Source of the DNA: Paenibacillus bovis
Lineage (GTDB): Bacteria; Bacillota; Bacilli; Paenibacillales; Paenibacillaceae
Assembly (NCBI RefSeq): GCF_001421015.2
Contig: NZ_CP013023.1
Span: forward strand, 4,271,501-4,335,500
Reading direction: 5' to 3'
Length of the DNA: 64,000 nt
The position numbers were made by a program, and so were the translations under genes. Of the stretch, positions 1-9,286 are shown in pieces. Numbering within the stretch: the first letter of the stretch is position 1; every line of letters starts with the position of its first letter. The notes beneath the pieces are model-generated. The model saw only the letters and a list, made by a program, of their open reading frames with translations. It was not told the DNA's origin and did not search any database.

Positions 1-589
1 CATCATACAATGGACGCAGATAAGGGTCTACCTTTTCCTGCAGATCGCCCGGCAGGAAGCCCAGACTCTCGCCTGCTTCAACAGCCGGACGGGTCAATAC
101 AATACGTTTTACTTTGCCTTCCTTGAGTGCGGCTACGGCCAGCACTACAGCCAGGTAGGTTTTACCTGTTCCCGCGGGGCCAATCCCAAAGACGATATCC
201 CGTTTTTGAATCGTGGATACATAATGCTTTTGACCAATCGTTTTGACACGGATCGGTTTGCCACGGAACGTCTGGGTAATTTCCCCTTTATATAAGTCGA
301 GCAGCTGGTCTGCCCGCATATCCTTCGCAAGCTCAATAGCATATAAAATATCCCGTTCGGTAAGAACATATCCTTTACGGATCAGTTCCAGCAGTACTTC
401 AAATAACTGCTGCACCTTGTCTACAATCGGAACAGGACCTTGAATCACAATATCAGCTTCTCTGCTGCCGATATTGGCTTCCATTTCGCGTTCGATGATT
501 TTCAGAAAACTATCCTGTGGACCGAACAACGACAAGCCTTCTTCTGTATTTTGCAAGGGTATTCTGACGCTTTGCGTTTGCTCTGACAA
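1..589 (-). CDS. phoH: PhoH family ATPase, N-terminal part (runs off left edge)
   Basis: PhoH-type P-loop NTPase related to the helicase domain of superfamily 1; its cellular role (RNA metabolism or phosphate-starvation response) is not settled. The visible 196 residues contain the family N-terminal domain and a Walker A motif GPAGTGKT at residues 137-144, followed by the conserved segment LTRPAVEAGESLGFLPGDLQ. B. subtilis PhoH is about 320 residues, so roughly the last third lies outside the window. I chose a TTG start at 589: it follows a GGAG-containing site by 11 bases and yields an N-terminus (MSEQTQSVRIPLQN) resembling known PhoH proteins, while an in-frame stop lies just upstream. No ATG fits. 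The family assignment is certain; the start is likely. Confidence 0.9.
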   Translation of the reverse strand, partial: MSEQTQSVRIPLQNTEEGLSLFGPQDSFLKIIEREMEANIGSREADIVIQGPVPIVDKVQQLFEVLLELIRKGYVLTERDILYAIELAKDMRADQLLDLYKGEITQTFRGKPIRVKTIGQKHYVSTIQKRDIVFGIGPAGTGKTYLAVVLAVAALKEGKVKRIVLTRPAVEAGESLGFLPGDLQEKVDPYLRPLYD

Positions 590-730
590 ATAGCCTCAAT
601 CTCCTCAATATATAGAATTGGTGTATATGCTGCCTTCTCATAAACTTTACCATTGTATCCGTGCTCATGCAAAATTTTTTGAAGGCATATGGTTTTATTA
701 TTCACCCTTATCTTCCTGTTTGAAGCAGGT

Positions 731-763
731 GTAAAGAACAAACCGGCCTCAACGAGACCGGTT
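731..763 (-). terminator. Rho-independent terminator after the flotillin operon
   Basis: Stem AACCGGTCTC / GAGGCCGGTT with a 3-base loop and one G-T pair, followed on the minus strand by the T-rich run TGTTCTTT. It lies just after the stop of the gene at 810-1424 and before phoH. This suggests nfeD-floA transcription ends here and phoH has its own promoter, although I see no clear promoter in 590-730. Confidence 0.6.
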
Positions 764-809
764 CATAAAAGGAAATTCATTACGGGAAGTCCCGTCAAAA
801 TCAGGATTC

Positions 810-1424
810 TCAGGAGTTACGATTGACCGGACGGCTGCGGACCTGGGATTGCCGTGAACGCGGCGGTCCCAGAATCTCTGCCCAGATCACTCCCTGGCGC
901 AGCTGCTCAGCGTAGACCTGTCGATCGCTGGCTGCTGCAGACTCGGACTGCACCTCGCTGCTGCTCAAATCTGCTCCGCCCGAAGACATACCGTGAGTAC
1001 GCTGATTCAGATTGGATTCCAGACTATCCAGACGTTTATTTAGTGCTTCCTGACGGCTGGATAACCCTTCGGTACCCATACCTTCCCGGCTCAAGCTGCG
1101 CTCGGGTTCATCAGAGTAACGGCGATCGGGTTCGCCCCAGTTCTCATCCTGCTCATACGAGTTATCACTGCCATTATCATACTGCCGCTGGGCTTCGTGA
1201 TAACGACGCTGGGCCTCTTCTGCGCTGTTGCCATTGTCATTCAGCAAAGGAGGCGAACTTTCGCGATTCGAACGTTCTCCAGTCAGTGGGCTCCCACCAA
1301 AAGTAGGCATGGAAGGAGGGCGCCTTGATGTTTTTCCTTTGCCTGAACGACTGCTGATTGCTGTAAAAATAGCAAAGCCGATAATCACCACAATATAGAT
1401 GTTGCTAAAAATCCAGTCCATCAT
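810..1424 (-). CDS. Hypothetical membrane-anchored protein next to FloA
   Basis: I do not recognise a family. The 204-residue product has one hydrophobic segment at about residues 4-22 (WIFSNIYIVVIIGFAIF), then a basic stretch and a long polar tail rich in Ser, Gln, Arg and Glu. Part of the tail (about residues 80-180) looks helical and possibly coiled-coil (for example LNKRLDSLESNLNQR). This fits a small bitopic protein with a cytoplasmic or extracellular disordered tail. It starts 15 bases after the floA stop with a weak AAGGA site, and a terminator follows it, so it is probably the last gene of the nfeD-floA operon. It occupies the position where B. subtilis has yqfB-yqfC-yqfD. A role with flotillin is inferred only from position. 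A second ATG lies one codon downstream. Confidence 0.7.
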   Translation of the reverse strand: MMDWIFSNIYIVVIIGFAIFTAISSRSGKGKTSRRPPSMPTFGGSPLTGERSNRESSPPLLNDNGNSAEEAQRRYHEAQRQYDNGSDNSYEQDENWGEPDRRYSDEPERSLSREGMGTEGLSSRQEALNKRLDSLESNLNQRTHGMSSGGADLSSSEVQSESAAASDRQVYAEQLRQGVIWAEILGPPRSRQSQVRSRPVNRNS

Positions 1425-1439
1425 TGATTCAACACATCC

Positions 1440-2444
1440 TTATTTATTGGGGTGCTGATCATTACCACCCTGATTCGGATCGTTTACTTTGCCAAGAGAA
1501 CCTCTCATCTGGGTATCCGCTTCGATGTTTTTCAGATTCATATAATCCATTACACCCATCTGACCCTTACGCAGAGCTTCAGCCATAGCCAGTGGTACAT
1601 CGGATTCGGACTCGACCACACGTGCTCTCATCTCGACGACGCGAGCCTTCATCTCCTGTTCCTGTGCAACTGCCATAGCGCGTCTTTCCTCGGCTTTGGC
1701 CTGCGCAATACGCTTGTCGGCTTCCGCCTGCTCGGTCTGCAGCATCGCACCGATATTTTTACCTACATCTACGTCCGCAATATCAATAGACAGAATTTCA
1801 AAAGCAGTACCGGCATCCAGACCTTTTTGCAAAACGGTACGCGAGATCAGATCCGGATTTTCCAGTACCTGTTTATGTGAATTGCTGGAACCTACAGTTG
1901 TAACAATACCTTCACCTACACGGGCAATAATAGTTTCTTCACCGGCACCACCGACGAGACGGTCGATATTGGCACGTACCGTTACACGGGCTTTGACACG
2001 GACTTCGATACCGTCTTTGGCTACGGCTGCTACTACAGGTGTCTCGATCACTTTGGGGTTAACACTCATCTGTACAGCCTGAAGTACATCACGACCTGCC
2101 AGGTCAATCGCAGCCGCACGTTCAAATTCCAGTGGAATATTGGCACGCTGCGCAGCGATTAGGGAGTTAACAACACGGTCTACATTACCACCAGCCAGAT
2201 AATGACTTTCGAGCTGGTTCAAATTCAGTCCAAGACCGGCTTTGTGTGCCTTGATCTGCGGATTGACGATCCGCGAAGGTACAACGCGGCGCAGACGCAT
2301 GGCTACAAGCGTAATAATACTGACTCGTACGCCGGAAGCGACCGCGGAAATCCACAGCGCGACAGGGAAGAAACTGAAAAATACACTGAGTACAACAACG
2401 ACTACAACAGCAATTAACAGGAAACTCAAAATACTTGGACTCAT
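1440..2444 (-). CDS. floA: Flotillin-like protein FloA
   Basis: Membrane scaffold of bacterial functional microdomains (YqfA/FloA family). The 334-residue protein has an N-terminal hydrophobic hairpin (about residues 4-45), a PHB/SPFH-like domain with the family-typical stretches [12 protein letters not shown] and [15 protein letters not shown], and a C-terminal Ala/Glu-rich coiled-coil ([19 protein letters not shown]). Length and sequence match B. subtilis YqfA (331 residues) closely. An open frame continues upstream to 2570, but homology begins at the ATG at 2444 ([18 protein letters not shown]), preceded by a GGAGTG site 13 bases away, which is rather long. It follows nfeD by about 270 bases. 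The NfeD-flotillin pairing is a conserved arrangement. Confidence 0.95.
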   Translation of the reverse strand: MSPSILSFLLIAVVVVVVLSVFFSFFPVALWISAVASGVRVSIITLVAMRLRRVVPSRIVNPQIKAHKAGLGLNLNQLESHYLAGGNVDRVVNSLIAAQRANIPLEFERAAAIDLAGRDVLQAVQMSVNPKVIETPVVAAVAKDGIEVRVKARVTVRANIDRLVGGAGEETIIARVGEGIVTTVGSSNSHKQVLENPDLISRTVLQKGLDAGTAFEILSIDIADVDVGKNIGAMLQTEQAEADKRIAQAKAEERRAMAVAQEQEMKARVVEMRARVVESESDVPLAMAEALRKGQMGVMDYMNLKNIEADTQMRGSLGKVNDPNQGGNDQHPNK

Positions 2445-2718
2445 TGGCTGTATCACACTCCATTTGGAATTTGGTAAAACATATCGTCTGATAGACGATT
2501 CCAGCAGTTGGGCAGCTATTATCCGGCGCCTATAACCAGCCTTCCATCCATACATTAGTTCACTGTACAAATGCGATACCGTAAAATATCCAGCCCTAAA
2601 GCAGGTAAATATGTAAGAACAGCAGCAGACCCACAGCTGGTCACCCTATCAAATCTGCTGTCATTCCAGTGCTTGCCGGCTGGCATGCCATAATAATGGC
2701 CCACTCCATCTCAAGCTA

Positions 2719-4140
2719 TCAGGTTACATGGTGAGGATCTATACCTTCGTGACCTTCTGAATCTGCCACCTTCTCATCTACAATGATCCGGCTGCCATCT
2801 ATGCGGATAATCCGCACAGGGCAATTCTTGTCGATATAGACTCCCTGGGTTACTACATCCAGGTGCTGCCCATCTACAATAACCGTACCCGATGGACGAA
2901 GAGGCGTAAGACTGACTCCCTCCATACCGAGCAGCAATTCTCTCTGCAGATTGGACATATAATTCTGATCCGAAGAAAGCTGCTCACTCAAGATGAAACG
3001 GTTCCAGATCCCGCGTTTCTTAAACACTACTGCCATAATAGATACAAATACAGCGGCAGCTGCAAAAGCAATGCCAAGCGATATAAACGCGTTGCTTGTA
3101 TCATAAGCAGCTTTTACAACGCCTGTTACAAGACTGGCTGCTCCAAGAATACCCAGAATGCCAAAGCTTGGTATAAACAGCTCCAATATCAGCATCACCA
3201 GACCGACTCCAAACAAAAGCCATGTCTCTGAACCGGAAAAGCCTGATGCATAACCGCCAAAGAAATACAAACCAAAAGCGATTACACCGATCACACCAGG
3301 AACTCCAAAGCCAGGAATAAGAATCTCCATCGCGATTCCTGCAATACCGATAAATAGCAGAATCGTCGCGACAGCAGGTAGCGTCAGAAAACGAGCAATA
3401 TTCTCCCCAACCGATGGTTCAACACGAACCATATCCGCTGGTGAATGTCCCAGTGCTGCTACCGCTTCATTTACAGAAGAAACGATACCGTCTGCATACC
3501 CTACCTTCTGGGCTTCTTGTGCGGTCAGGGAAATAATCTGTCCCTTTTCCTTGGTCTGCCCAATCTCCGGCATCGCTACAGCTATATTGGCATCTGTCAT
3601 CCCCGCTGCAATATTAGGATTACGCGAATGGAGCTGGGCTGCAGCGCGCATTTCGCTTTTCCAATAAGCAACCAGCTTGGCATCCTTTACAGGCTGACCG
3701 CTACCATCGACTACAGCAGCTGCACCAATCGTACTGCCTGGCTGCATATAGATCCGGTCTGCATTCAGTGCAATATAACTGCCTGCCGAAGCTGCTCTGT
3801 CCTGTACGACCACCGCTGTAGGAATCGGACTATTACGAATTATTTCCCCAATACCTTCCGCAGCCTGAATTTCTCCTCCAGGTGTACTCATCTCCAGCAC
3901 AATCCACGAAGCTTTGTTCTGCTGGGCTTCCTGGAATCCACGTGTCAGAAACTTTTGCAGTCCTCCTTCAATCTCACGATCGACCGGTATAACATAGACT
4001 GCACCGGTTGAAGACGTTGATGGCGCTGCAGCGAATACCGAGTGTACCGATGTAATGCCCATGGTAACTACCAACAGTAGCATGGACATCCAGATCAGAA
4101 GACGACGCTGATATTTCCAACCGTCTGTTTTGTTCGTCAT
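2719..4140 (-). CDS. NfeD family membrane protein (serine protease-like domain plus NfeD)
   Basis: Long-form NfeD protein (YqeZ type), partner of flotillin. The 473 residues comprise a signal or anchor segment (about 13-37), a ClpP/SppA-like protease domain (about 45-240) with STPGGEIQAAEGIGEII and RAASAGSYIAL, where Ser118 is the likely nucleophile, then four hydrophobic segments (about 250-370), and a C-terminal NfeD/OB-fold domain (about 395-465, GTVIVDGQHLDVVTQG). In the family the protease part faces outside and NfeD1b acts with SPFH proteins. The ATG at 4140 follows AAAGGGG by 9 to 10 bases. The gene sits between yqeY and floA exactly as in B. subtilis. Confidence 0.93.
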   Translation of the reverse strand: MTNKTDGWKYQRRLLIWMSMLLLVVTMGITSVHSVFAAAPSTSSTGAVYVIPVDREIEGGLQKFLTRGFQEAQQNKASWIVLEMSTPGGEIQAAEGIGEIIRNSPIPTAVVVQDRAASAGSYIALNADRIYMQPGSTIGAAAVVDGSGQPVKDAKLVAYWKSEMRAAAQLHSRNPNIAAGMTDANIAVAMPEIGQTKEKGQIISLTAQEAQKVGYADGIVSSVNEAVAALGHSPADMVRVEPSVGENIARFLTLPAVATILLFIGIAGIAMEILIPGFGVPGVIGVIAFGLYFFGGYASGFSGSETWLLFGVGLVMLILELFIPSFGILGILGAASLVTGVVKAAYDTSNAFISLGIAFAAAAVFVSIMAVVFKKRGIWNRFILSEQLSSDQNYMSNLQRELLLGMEGVSLTPLRPSGTVIVDGQHLDVVTQGVYIDKNCPVRIIRIDGSRIIVDEKVADSEGHEGIDPHHVT

Positions 4141-4361
4141 GCATTGTAGCCCCTTTCTTTTCAGGTAGACCTTATTCGTTATACGGATCAGGTTGCCTTC
4201 TTACGGATACTACGGTCTCAGACTCACGATACGAAAATATAGTTAGAAATGGTAAAACCTACTCTTTTTATTATACGTAAAACCAATGAATACGTTTCAT
4301 CAAAATGTCACATTTCCTGATAAATCCGGCAGCATCGATGAATTTTAAAAAGACAGTATAG

Positions 4362-4399
4362 AAAAAAGCACCTTCTTTCCAGAGAAAGAAGGTGCTTTT
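4362..4399 (-). terminator. Rho-independent terminator after yqeY
   Basis: Stem AAAGCACCTTCTTTC / GAAAGAAGGTGCTTT with a short loop and a T-run on the minus strand, 9 bases past the yqeY stop. It separates rpsU-yqeY from nfeD-floA. Confidence 0.85.
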
Positions 4400-4407
4400 G
4401 AATTTGT

Positions 4408-4851
4408 TTATTGCAGAAGTTGTTGAACCGTTTGGTTCACAACTTTTCCGTCTGCGCGACCTTTGACCTTAGGCATCAAGGCGCTCATCAGTTTTCCCAT
4501 ATCGGCTTTTGAAGAAGCACCGGTCTCCAGGATGGTCTGCTGTACAATGACTTTAATTTCTTCTTCAGAAAGCTGGGCGGGAAGATACTCTGAAATGATC
4601 TCAATTTCAGCTCTAAGGTTGCTTGTCAGGTCGTCACGACCTGCTTTTTCAAATTCTTGGAGGGCATCTTTGCGCTGTTTGATCTCACGGCTAAGAATAT
4701 CAAGCACTTCTTCATCGTTCGCATCACGCTTCAAATCTATTTCCAGATTTTTTACGGTGGAACGCACCATGCGGATCGTAGACAATTTAAACTTGTCCTT
4801 GTCCCTCATGGCCTGCTTCATATTCTCGTTCAATCGTTCGCTAAGACTCAT
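4408..4851 (-). CDS. yqeY: GatB/YqeY domain protein
   Basis: 147-residue YqeY protein, related to the tail domain of the aspartyl/glutamyl-tRNA amidotransferase subunit GatB, with which it shares a helical tRNA-binding fold. Its precise role is unknown. Family hallmarks visible: SLSERLNENMKQAMRDKDK at the N-terminus, LSTIRMVRSTVKNLEI, and DMGKLMSALMPKVKGRADGK near the C-terminus. It lies 15 bases after rpsU, and the AGGAGG site overlaps the rpsU stop codon, so the two genes are co-transcribed and probably translationally coupled. The rpsU-yqeY pairing is conserved across Firmicutes. Confidence 0.93.
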   Translation of the reverse strand: MSLSERLNENMKQAMRDKDKFKLSTIRMVRSTVKNLEIDLKRDANDEEVLDILSREIKQRKDALQEFEKAGRDDLTSNLRAEIEIISEYLPAQLSEEEIKVIVQQTILETGASSKADMGKLMSALMPKVKGRADGKVVNQTVQQLLQ

Positions 4852-4866
4852 AACGGATAAATCCTC

Positions 4867-5040
4867 CTAAAACTTTCTTTTGCGCGCAGCCTCAGATTTT
4901 TTCTTACGCTTTACGCTCGGCTTCTCATAATGTTTGCGTTTTTTCACCTCAGCCAGAACGCCATCTTTAGCGATGGAGCGTTTGAAGCGACGAAGTGCTG
5001 CATCAATTGTTTCGTTTTTGCGAACTTTCGTTTCAGACAC
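4867..5040 (-). CDS. rpsU: 30S ribosomal protein S21
   Basis: 57-residue S21 of the small ribosomal subunit. The sequence [20 protein letters not shown] and the very basic C-terminus [14 protein letters not shown] are diagnostic. A longer frame opens at 5100, but the GTG at 5040 gives the length of other Bacillales S21 proteins and follows GGAGGGAGGG by 7 bases. A consensus promoter lies upstream (5099-5128). Confidence 0.95.
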   Translation of the reverse strand: MSETKVRKNETIDAALRRFKRSIAKDGVLAEVKKRKHYEKPSVKRKKKSEAARKRKF

Positions 5041-5098
5041 CAGTTTTCCCTCCCTCCGACCAGACCGTCCGGAAAAATAACACGGCTTATCAACTTTC

Positions 5099-5128
5099 AT
5101 TATAGGTGAAAGTTAAATGAAGTGTCAA
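5099..5128 (-). promoter_or_regulatory. Consensus sigma-A promoter of rpsU
   Basis: TTGACA at 5123-5128 and TATAAT at 5099-5104, both perfect, with an 18-base spacer. It fires toward rpsU, whose GTG is about 60 bases downstream, as expected for a ribosomal protein operon. Confidence 0.8.
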
Positions 5129-5200
5129 CCTGAACAGGGCTTTTTACAGTCATTTTTTTAACGTTATATTATATACCCGGTTTTTAAGGGATTGGAAACA

Positions 5201-5231
5201 CTATTTTTAGCCCAATTTTAGCTAAAAATAG
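5201..5231. repeat. Perfect inverted repeat upstream of the rpsU promoter
   Basis: Eleven-base arms CTATTTTTAGC and GCTAAAAATAG around a 9-base AT-rich centre. It lies between the HIT gene stop (5343) and the rpsU promoter. It has no adjacent T-run, so it is either an atypical terminator of the HIT gene or a protein-binding site. Confidence 0.5.
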
Positions 5232-5342
5232 GAAATTAATAACTTTTATGAATAATTATCGAAAACCTAGTCGGTAAAATCTGCAATATATAGATTGGCA
5301 AGGTAAACATCATCTTTGCTTGTAGCTGACCCAAATAGATAA

Positions 5343-5711
5343 TTAGGCGTGAGAATCGGAGACTCCGGTCAATGCACCCAGCTTGGTACCGGCCAGAAGA
5401 TGATAATGAATATGCTGAACTGCCTGTCCACTATCTGGACCGCAATTATTGATCAGACGATATCCGCTGTCGGCAACTCCCAGCTCGGCAGCCAGCTTGA
5501 TGGCTGCACGATGAATATCTGCAATTAGCGAAAGATCCTCTTCGGTTACTTCATTCATGGAATCAATATGCTTTTTGGGAATAATCAGTACATGAACAGG
5601 TGCTGCGGGAGAAATATCATGAAACGCCAGCAGTTGTTCGTCTTCGTATACTTTGTTGCTTGGAATACTGCCTTCTACGATTTTGCAAAACAAGCAGTCG
5701 GATTGTGTCAT
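5343..5711 (-). CDS. HIT family protein (HINT-type nucleotide hydrolase)
   Basis: 122-residue histidine-triad protein with the catalytic triad HIHYH (QAVQHIHYHLLAG) near residues 98-105 and the N-terminal CLFCKIVEGSIPS, whose paired Cys often bind zinc in HINT/Hit proteins. Family enzymes hydrolyse adenosine phosphoramidates or transfer nucleoside monophosphates. The physiological substrate is unknown. The ATG at 5711 follows AAGGAG by 9 bases. It lies 75 bases after sbcC on the same strand and could be read from that operon. Confidence 0.92.
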   Translation of the reverse strand: MTQSDCLFCKIVEGSIPSNKVYEDEQLLAFHDISPAAPVHVLIIPKKHIDSMNEVTEEDLSLIADIHRAAIKLAAELGVADSGYRLINNCGPDSGQAVQHIHYHLLAGTKLGALTGVSDSHA

Positions 5712-5785
5712 CAGAAATAGCTCCTTTTGGTTTTGGATTGTTTGGTTTGGTTTTACATTGTTTGGAATAGTTACAAGTCTGCCTT

Positions 5786-8700
5786 TTACATTTTCTCAAG
5801 CATAACTTTGGAGCCGCTGCCCGCCTGTTCTGCAGGAACAATGATCAGCTTGCGCGGCAGTCTCATTCGCAGTTCCGGCACATGGCTAATAATACCAACA
5901 GACAGCCGGTCCGTATGCAGCTTCTCGAGAGAAGTTACCACTGTATCCAGAAGTTCGGGGTCCAGTGTACCAAATCCTTCATCCAGGAAAAAGAATTGCA
6001 GCGGATAGCGTCCACGCAGCTGGATCTGGGCGGATAATGCCAGGGCAAGCGACAGCGAAGTCAGGAAGGTCTCTCCACCGGATAGCGTGGATACCGGACG
6101 ACGTATTCCGCCATTGCCGTTATCACAAATAACAAATCCACCGCCGGAATCTACCTCCAGAGAATACCGCTGCTTGGTCAGAAAACGAAGACGCTCCGAG
6201 GCGGCCAGACTGACCTGCATCAGCTGTTCTTCGGCAATATACTCTACAAAGGCATTACCGCGCATACTGGCCTGCAGTTTGGATAGATGTCCTGCTTCCA
6301 CTGCGAGTGTGGTGCGCTCATTCTCCAGCTCCAGCCAGCGAACATGGCGATGTTCCAGATCTTCAAAATCCCTGGACGCTTTGGCTCTGTTCTCCAGGGC
6401 AGTCTCATCGGCCTGACGAGCTGCTGTCCAGAGCTGCTGGGTTTCTTCCCACTGCTGCTCGGTAATGCTCTGTCCATCCAGCTTGATCTCTACTTCACGC
6501 AGATGAAGAGACAACTCGCGCTGCTGTTCCCGATGGCGATCTATCCGCTGGCGGCTGAGCTGAATCTGCTGCTCTTCCATCCGGGCGGCATTCACACTCT
6601 CGGCACTGGCAAAAGGAGAAGCCTCCAGCGCTTGCTGCCATTGCTGTCCGGTCTGATCAGCCTGTTCTTTGGCAGCTGCAGCAGATTGCTCGGACAATGC
6701 CAATGCCTGGACAGCCTGCTGCTGGCGCTGCTCTGCTTCACGCAGCTGGCGAATACATTTCTCGGATTCCTGACGGTAACGAACCAATTCTGATTCTACC
6801 TGCCGGATCAGCTGCTCGGCGGAATCGTTACCAATCCACTCCTGCAGACGATTCTTTTTTTCCTGCAGCAGCTTTTGCTCGCCTTCATGCCGGGTGCTGT
6901 CCTGAATAAACTGTCTATCGAGTTGATTCAGCTGCTGTTCGCAGTGACGCAGCGCTTTTTGGCGTTCTTCAATATAAGGTATGCTTTTTTCCAGACCTTC
7001 GCGAATCTTCTCCGCCTGCTCGTCCAGCGCTGCAATACGGGCAAATCCTTCGCGGGCAGACTCTTCGGTCAGATGAGCCAGTTGGGACTGCCAAGCCTGC
7101 ACCAGATCATTTACAGCCTGCTGCGCAGCATTCACACGAACCCCAGACTGCTCCAGCAGCCGGGCTGCACTCTGCTGTTCAGTCTGCAGGGTTGCCGTAC
7201 GCTGGGACCATTCCCGCTGCTGCTGACGCCAGAATTTGATCTCTTGCTTGAGCGTATTTAGCTGCTGCTCCAATGTGTCACTCTGCTGACGAGCAGCAGC
7301 AAGACAGCTGGTTAACGTCGTAGAGTCACTTATTGGCTCAAGATCTTCCAGGTGGATACTTGCATTTTCCACTTCACTATTCACCTGCCGTGAATCAGAA
7401 GCATCCTGTGAATCGGGTATATTTCCTTCCCACTCCCCCAGAATACTGCTCATTTCAAAGCGACGGGAACGGATATTGTCATTCAGCTGACGTGCTGCTT
7501 GCTGAAGCTGCTCCAGCTGTCTCAACTGCTGGTCATGACTATCAGTTGAACTATTCTCCTCAAGCGCCACAGCAGGCTGGGGATGATGTACCGAACCGCA
7601 AACCGAACAGGGCTCACCTTCCTGCAAACTGGCTGCTAGTACGGCTGCCAGACGATGAGACTCGGCAGCACGCGAGGCCTGATGATACTGCTGCTCATGA
7701 TCATAGAGAACATTTTGGAGTGTGGATAGATACTGCTCACTCTGCTGATGCAGCTGCAATAAATGAGAAGCTGTCTGGTAAAGCCGGCTTTCTTCCTGGC
7801 TGCGCTGCAGCTGCTGCTTTTCCATTACACTCCATGCTTCGCCGGCACGCTGATCTGACTGTCGGTAACTCTCGTGTTCCTCCTGCAGGTCATGCAGGCG
7901 GGTACGAGCTGCATCGAGTGCAGACAGACGCTGCTGGGCGTCCTGGAGCTCTTTGCGATCCTGATTGCGTACTTCGCAGGCTTTGAGCTGGGTAGAAAGC
8001 TCTTCACGACGCTTTTCTGCTTTGTCTAGCATGGTCTGCTCACGTTCTGCCTGATGACGAAGCTCGGCCAGCTGCTGCTGTGTGTGCTCCAATTGGGCAT
8101 TCAGCAGCGCTTGTGATTGTTCCAGACTGCTGCATTCTTGCTGCAGCTGTAATGCTTGCTGCAGCTGCTCTATGCGCAGCACCAGACGCGGCTCATTTTG
8201 GGATAGCGTCTGTCTGGCTTCATTTTCACATTCAGCAGCATGTGCAGCAGCCTGAACGGCTTGCTGCAGCTGATCTCTCAGTGTGGCAGAACGATTTTCT
8301 TCCTGCTCCAGACGAACGAGCGCTGTTTTCCATGCATCCAACAGCGGCAGCAGCACGCTGGCAGCAGCCGCTCCATCGATCTGCTGTTCCAGCGCCTGTA
8401 TATCGGATTCGTGCTGATCGAGGTCATTCAGCTTAACCCGTAGTATGGATTGTTCCTTCATTAATTCACGTATGCGGCTCAATCGTTCAGTCTGCGCAGT
8501 GACCTGCTGCAACTGAATGCGCATCTGCTCTGCCTCCTGCGTAGCCGCCTGCAGCCTTTCGCCGGACAGCTTCACTGCTTCGGCCGAAGCATCACCAAGA
8601 CCAGCCTGTTCAGCTACCAGACGACCCAGCTGGTTGTCGGTTTCCTTGACCCGCTGACTGAGCTTCTGCATGAGCCGATCCCCGTAACGTTCCAGATGAA

Positions 8701-9223
8701 ACAGACGCTGCAGCATCTGGCGACGGTCGCTGCCTTTGAGGGAAAGAAATTCGGCAAACTTGCCCTGCGGCAGTACAACCGCACGGGTGAAATCGTCCAT
8801 TTTGAGTCCAATATATTCTTCGACGCAGCGCGTTACGTCACCGAGTTTGTCTGCCATAACACGATCTCCATCGGGATGGCATTCGATAAACCGGCTCATC
8901 GTATTGCTGACGGTATGGTCTCCGGTACGCTTGAAGCGCCGCTCGACCCGGTAAGTATGCGGTCCCAGATCGGACAGCAACTCGAATGAAAAAGAGACAA
9001 AAACGGCATCTTCGGAGTGGTTCAGAATACCCTGCGTTCCGTTTTGTGCACGTTCCACTTTGCCATACAGAGCGAGCGTAATGGCATCAAGCACTGTCGA
9101 TTTGCCACTGCCTGTAGGACCGAATATACCGAAGAGACCGGTCTCGCACAGAACGGTAAAATCGATCTCCTGTTGTTCACGATAGCTTTGCAGGCCTGAT
9201 AATTTCAGGGTAATCGGCTTCAT
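5786..9223 (-). CDS. sbcC: Exonuclease SbcC (Rad50-like ATPase subunit)
   Basis: 1145-residue SMC-like ATPase subunit of the SbcCD nuclease, which opens hairpins and protein-blocked DNA ends. Walker A GPTGSGKS is at 35-42. Long Gln/Glu-rich coiled coils flank a zinc-hook CSVC at Cys539/Cys542. The ABC signature (TLSGGETFL, about 1040-1048) and Walker B with FLDEGFGTLD (about 1077-1087) close the protein. The ATG at 9223 follows AGAGGGG. It lies 140 bases after sbcD and completes addB-addA-sbcD-sbcC, the standard Bacillales double-strand-break repair cluster. Confidence 0.96.
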   Translation of the reverse strand: MKPITLKLSGLQSYREQQEIDFTVLCETGLFGIFGPTGSGKSTVLDAITLALYGKVERAQNGTQGILNHSEDAVFVSFSFELLSDLGPHTYRVERRFKRTGDHTVSNTMSRFIECHPDGDRVMADKLGDVTRCVEEYIGLKMDDFTRAVVLPQGKFAEFLSLKGSDRRQMLQRLFHLERYGDRLMQKLSQRVKETDNQLGRLVAEQAGLGDASAEAVKLSGERLQAATQEAEQMRIQLQQVTAQTERLSRIRELMKEQSILRVKLNDLDQHESDIQALEQQIDGAAAASVLLPLLDAWKTALVRLEQEENRSATLRDQLQQAVQAAAHAAECENEARQTLSQNEPRLVLRIEQLQQALQLQQECSSLEQSQALLNAQLEHTQQQLAELRHQAEREQTMLDKAEKRREELSTQLKACEVRNQDRKELQDAQQRLSALDAARTRLHDLQEEHESYRQSDQRAGEAWSVMEKQQLQRSQEESRLYQTASHLLQLHQQSEQYLSTLQNVLYDHEQQYHQASRAAESHRLAAVLAASLQEGEPCSVCGSVHHPQPAVALEENSSTDSHDQQLRQLEQLQQAARQLNDNIRSRRFEMSSILGEWEGNIPDSQDASDSRQVNSEVENASIHLEDLEPISDSTTLTSCLAAARQQSDTLEQQLNTLKQEIKFWRQQQREWSQRTATLQTEQQSAARLLEQSGVRVNAAQQAVNDLVQAWQSQLAHLTEESAREGFARIAALDEQAEKIREGLEKSIPYIEERQKALRHCEQQLNQLDRQFIQDSTRHEGEQKLLQEKKNRLQEWIGNDSAEQLIRQVESELVRYRQESEKCIRQLREAEQRQQQAVQALALSEQSAAAAKEQADQTGQQWQQALEASPFASAESVNAARMEEQQIQLSRQRIDRHREQQRELSLHLREVEIKLDGQSITEQQWEETQQLWTAARQADETALENRAKASRDFEDLEHRHVRWLELENERTTLAVEAGHLSKLQASMRGNAFVEYIAEEQLMQVSLAASERLRFLTKQRYSLEVDSGGGFVICDNGNGGIRRPVSTLSGGETFLTSLSLALALSAQIQLRGRYPLQFFFLDEGFGTLDPELLDTVVTSLEKLHTDRLSVGIISHVPELRMRLPRKLIIVPAEQAGSGSKVMLEKM

Positions 9224-9286
9224 ACTGTATCCCCTCTATCTGTACATATAATCTGCTTTCTTGTTTTTCGATGTCTATATGGATCG

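Noticed and set aside
502..741. Small open frame on the minus strand between the flotillin operon and phoH
   Set aside because: It starts with TTG inside a terminator stem, lacks a ribosome binding site, and its end overlaps the well-supported start of phoH.
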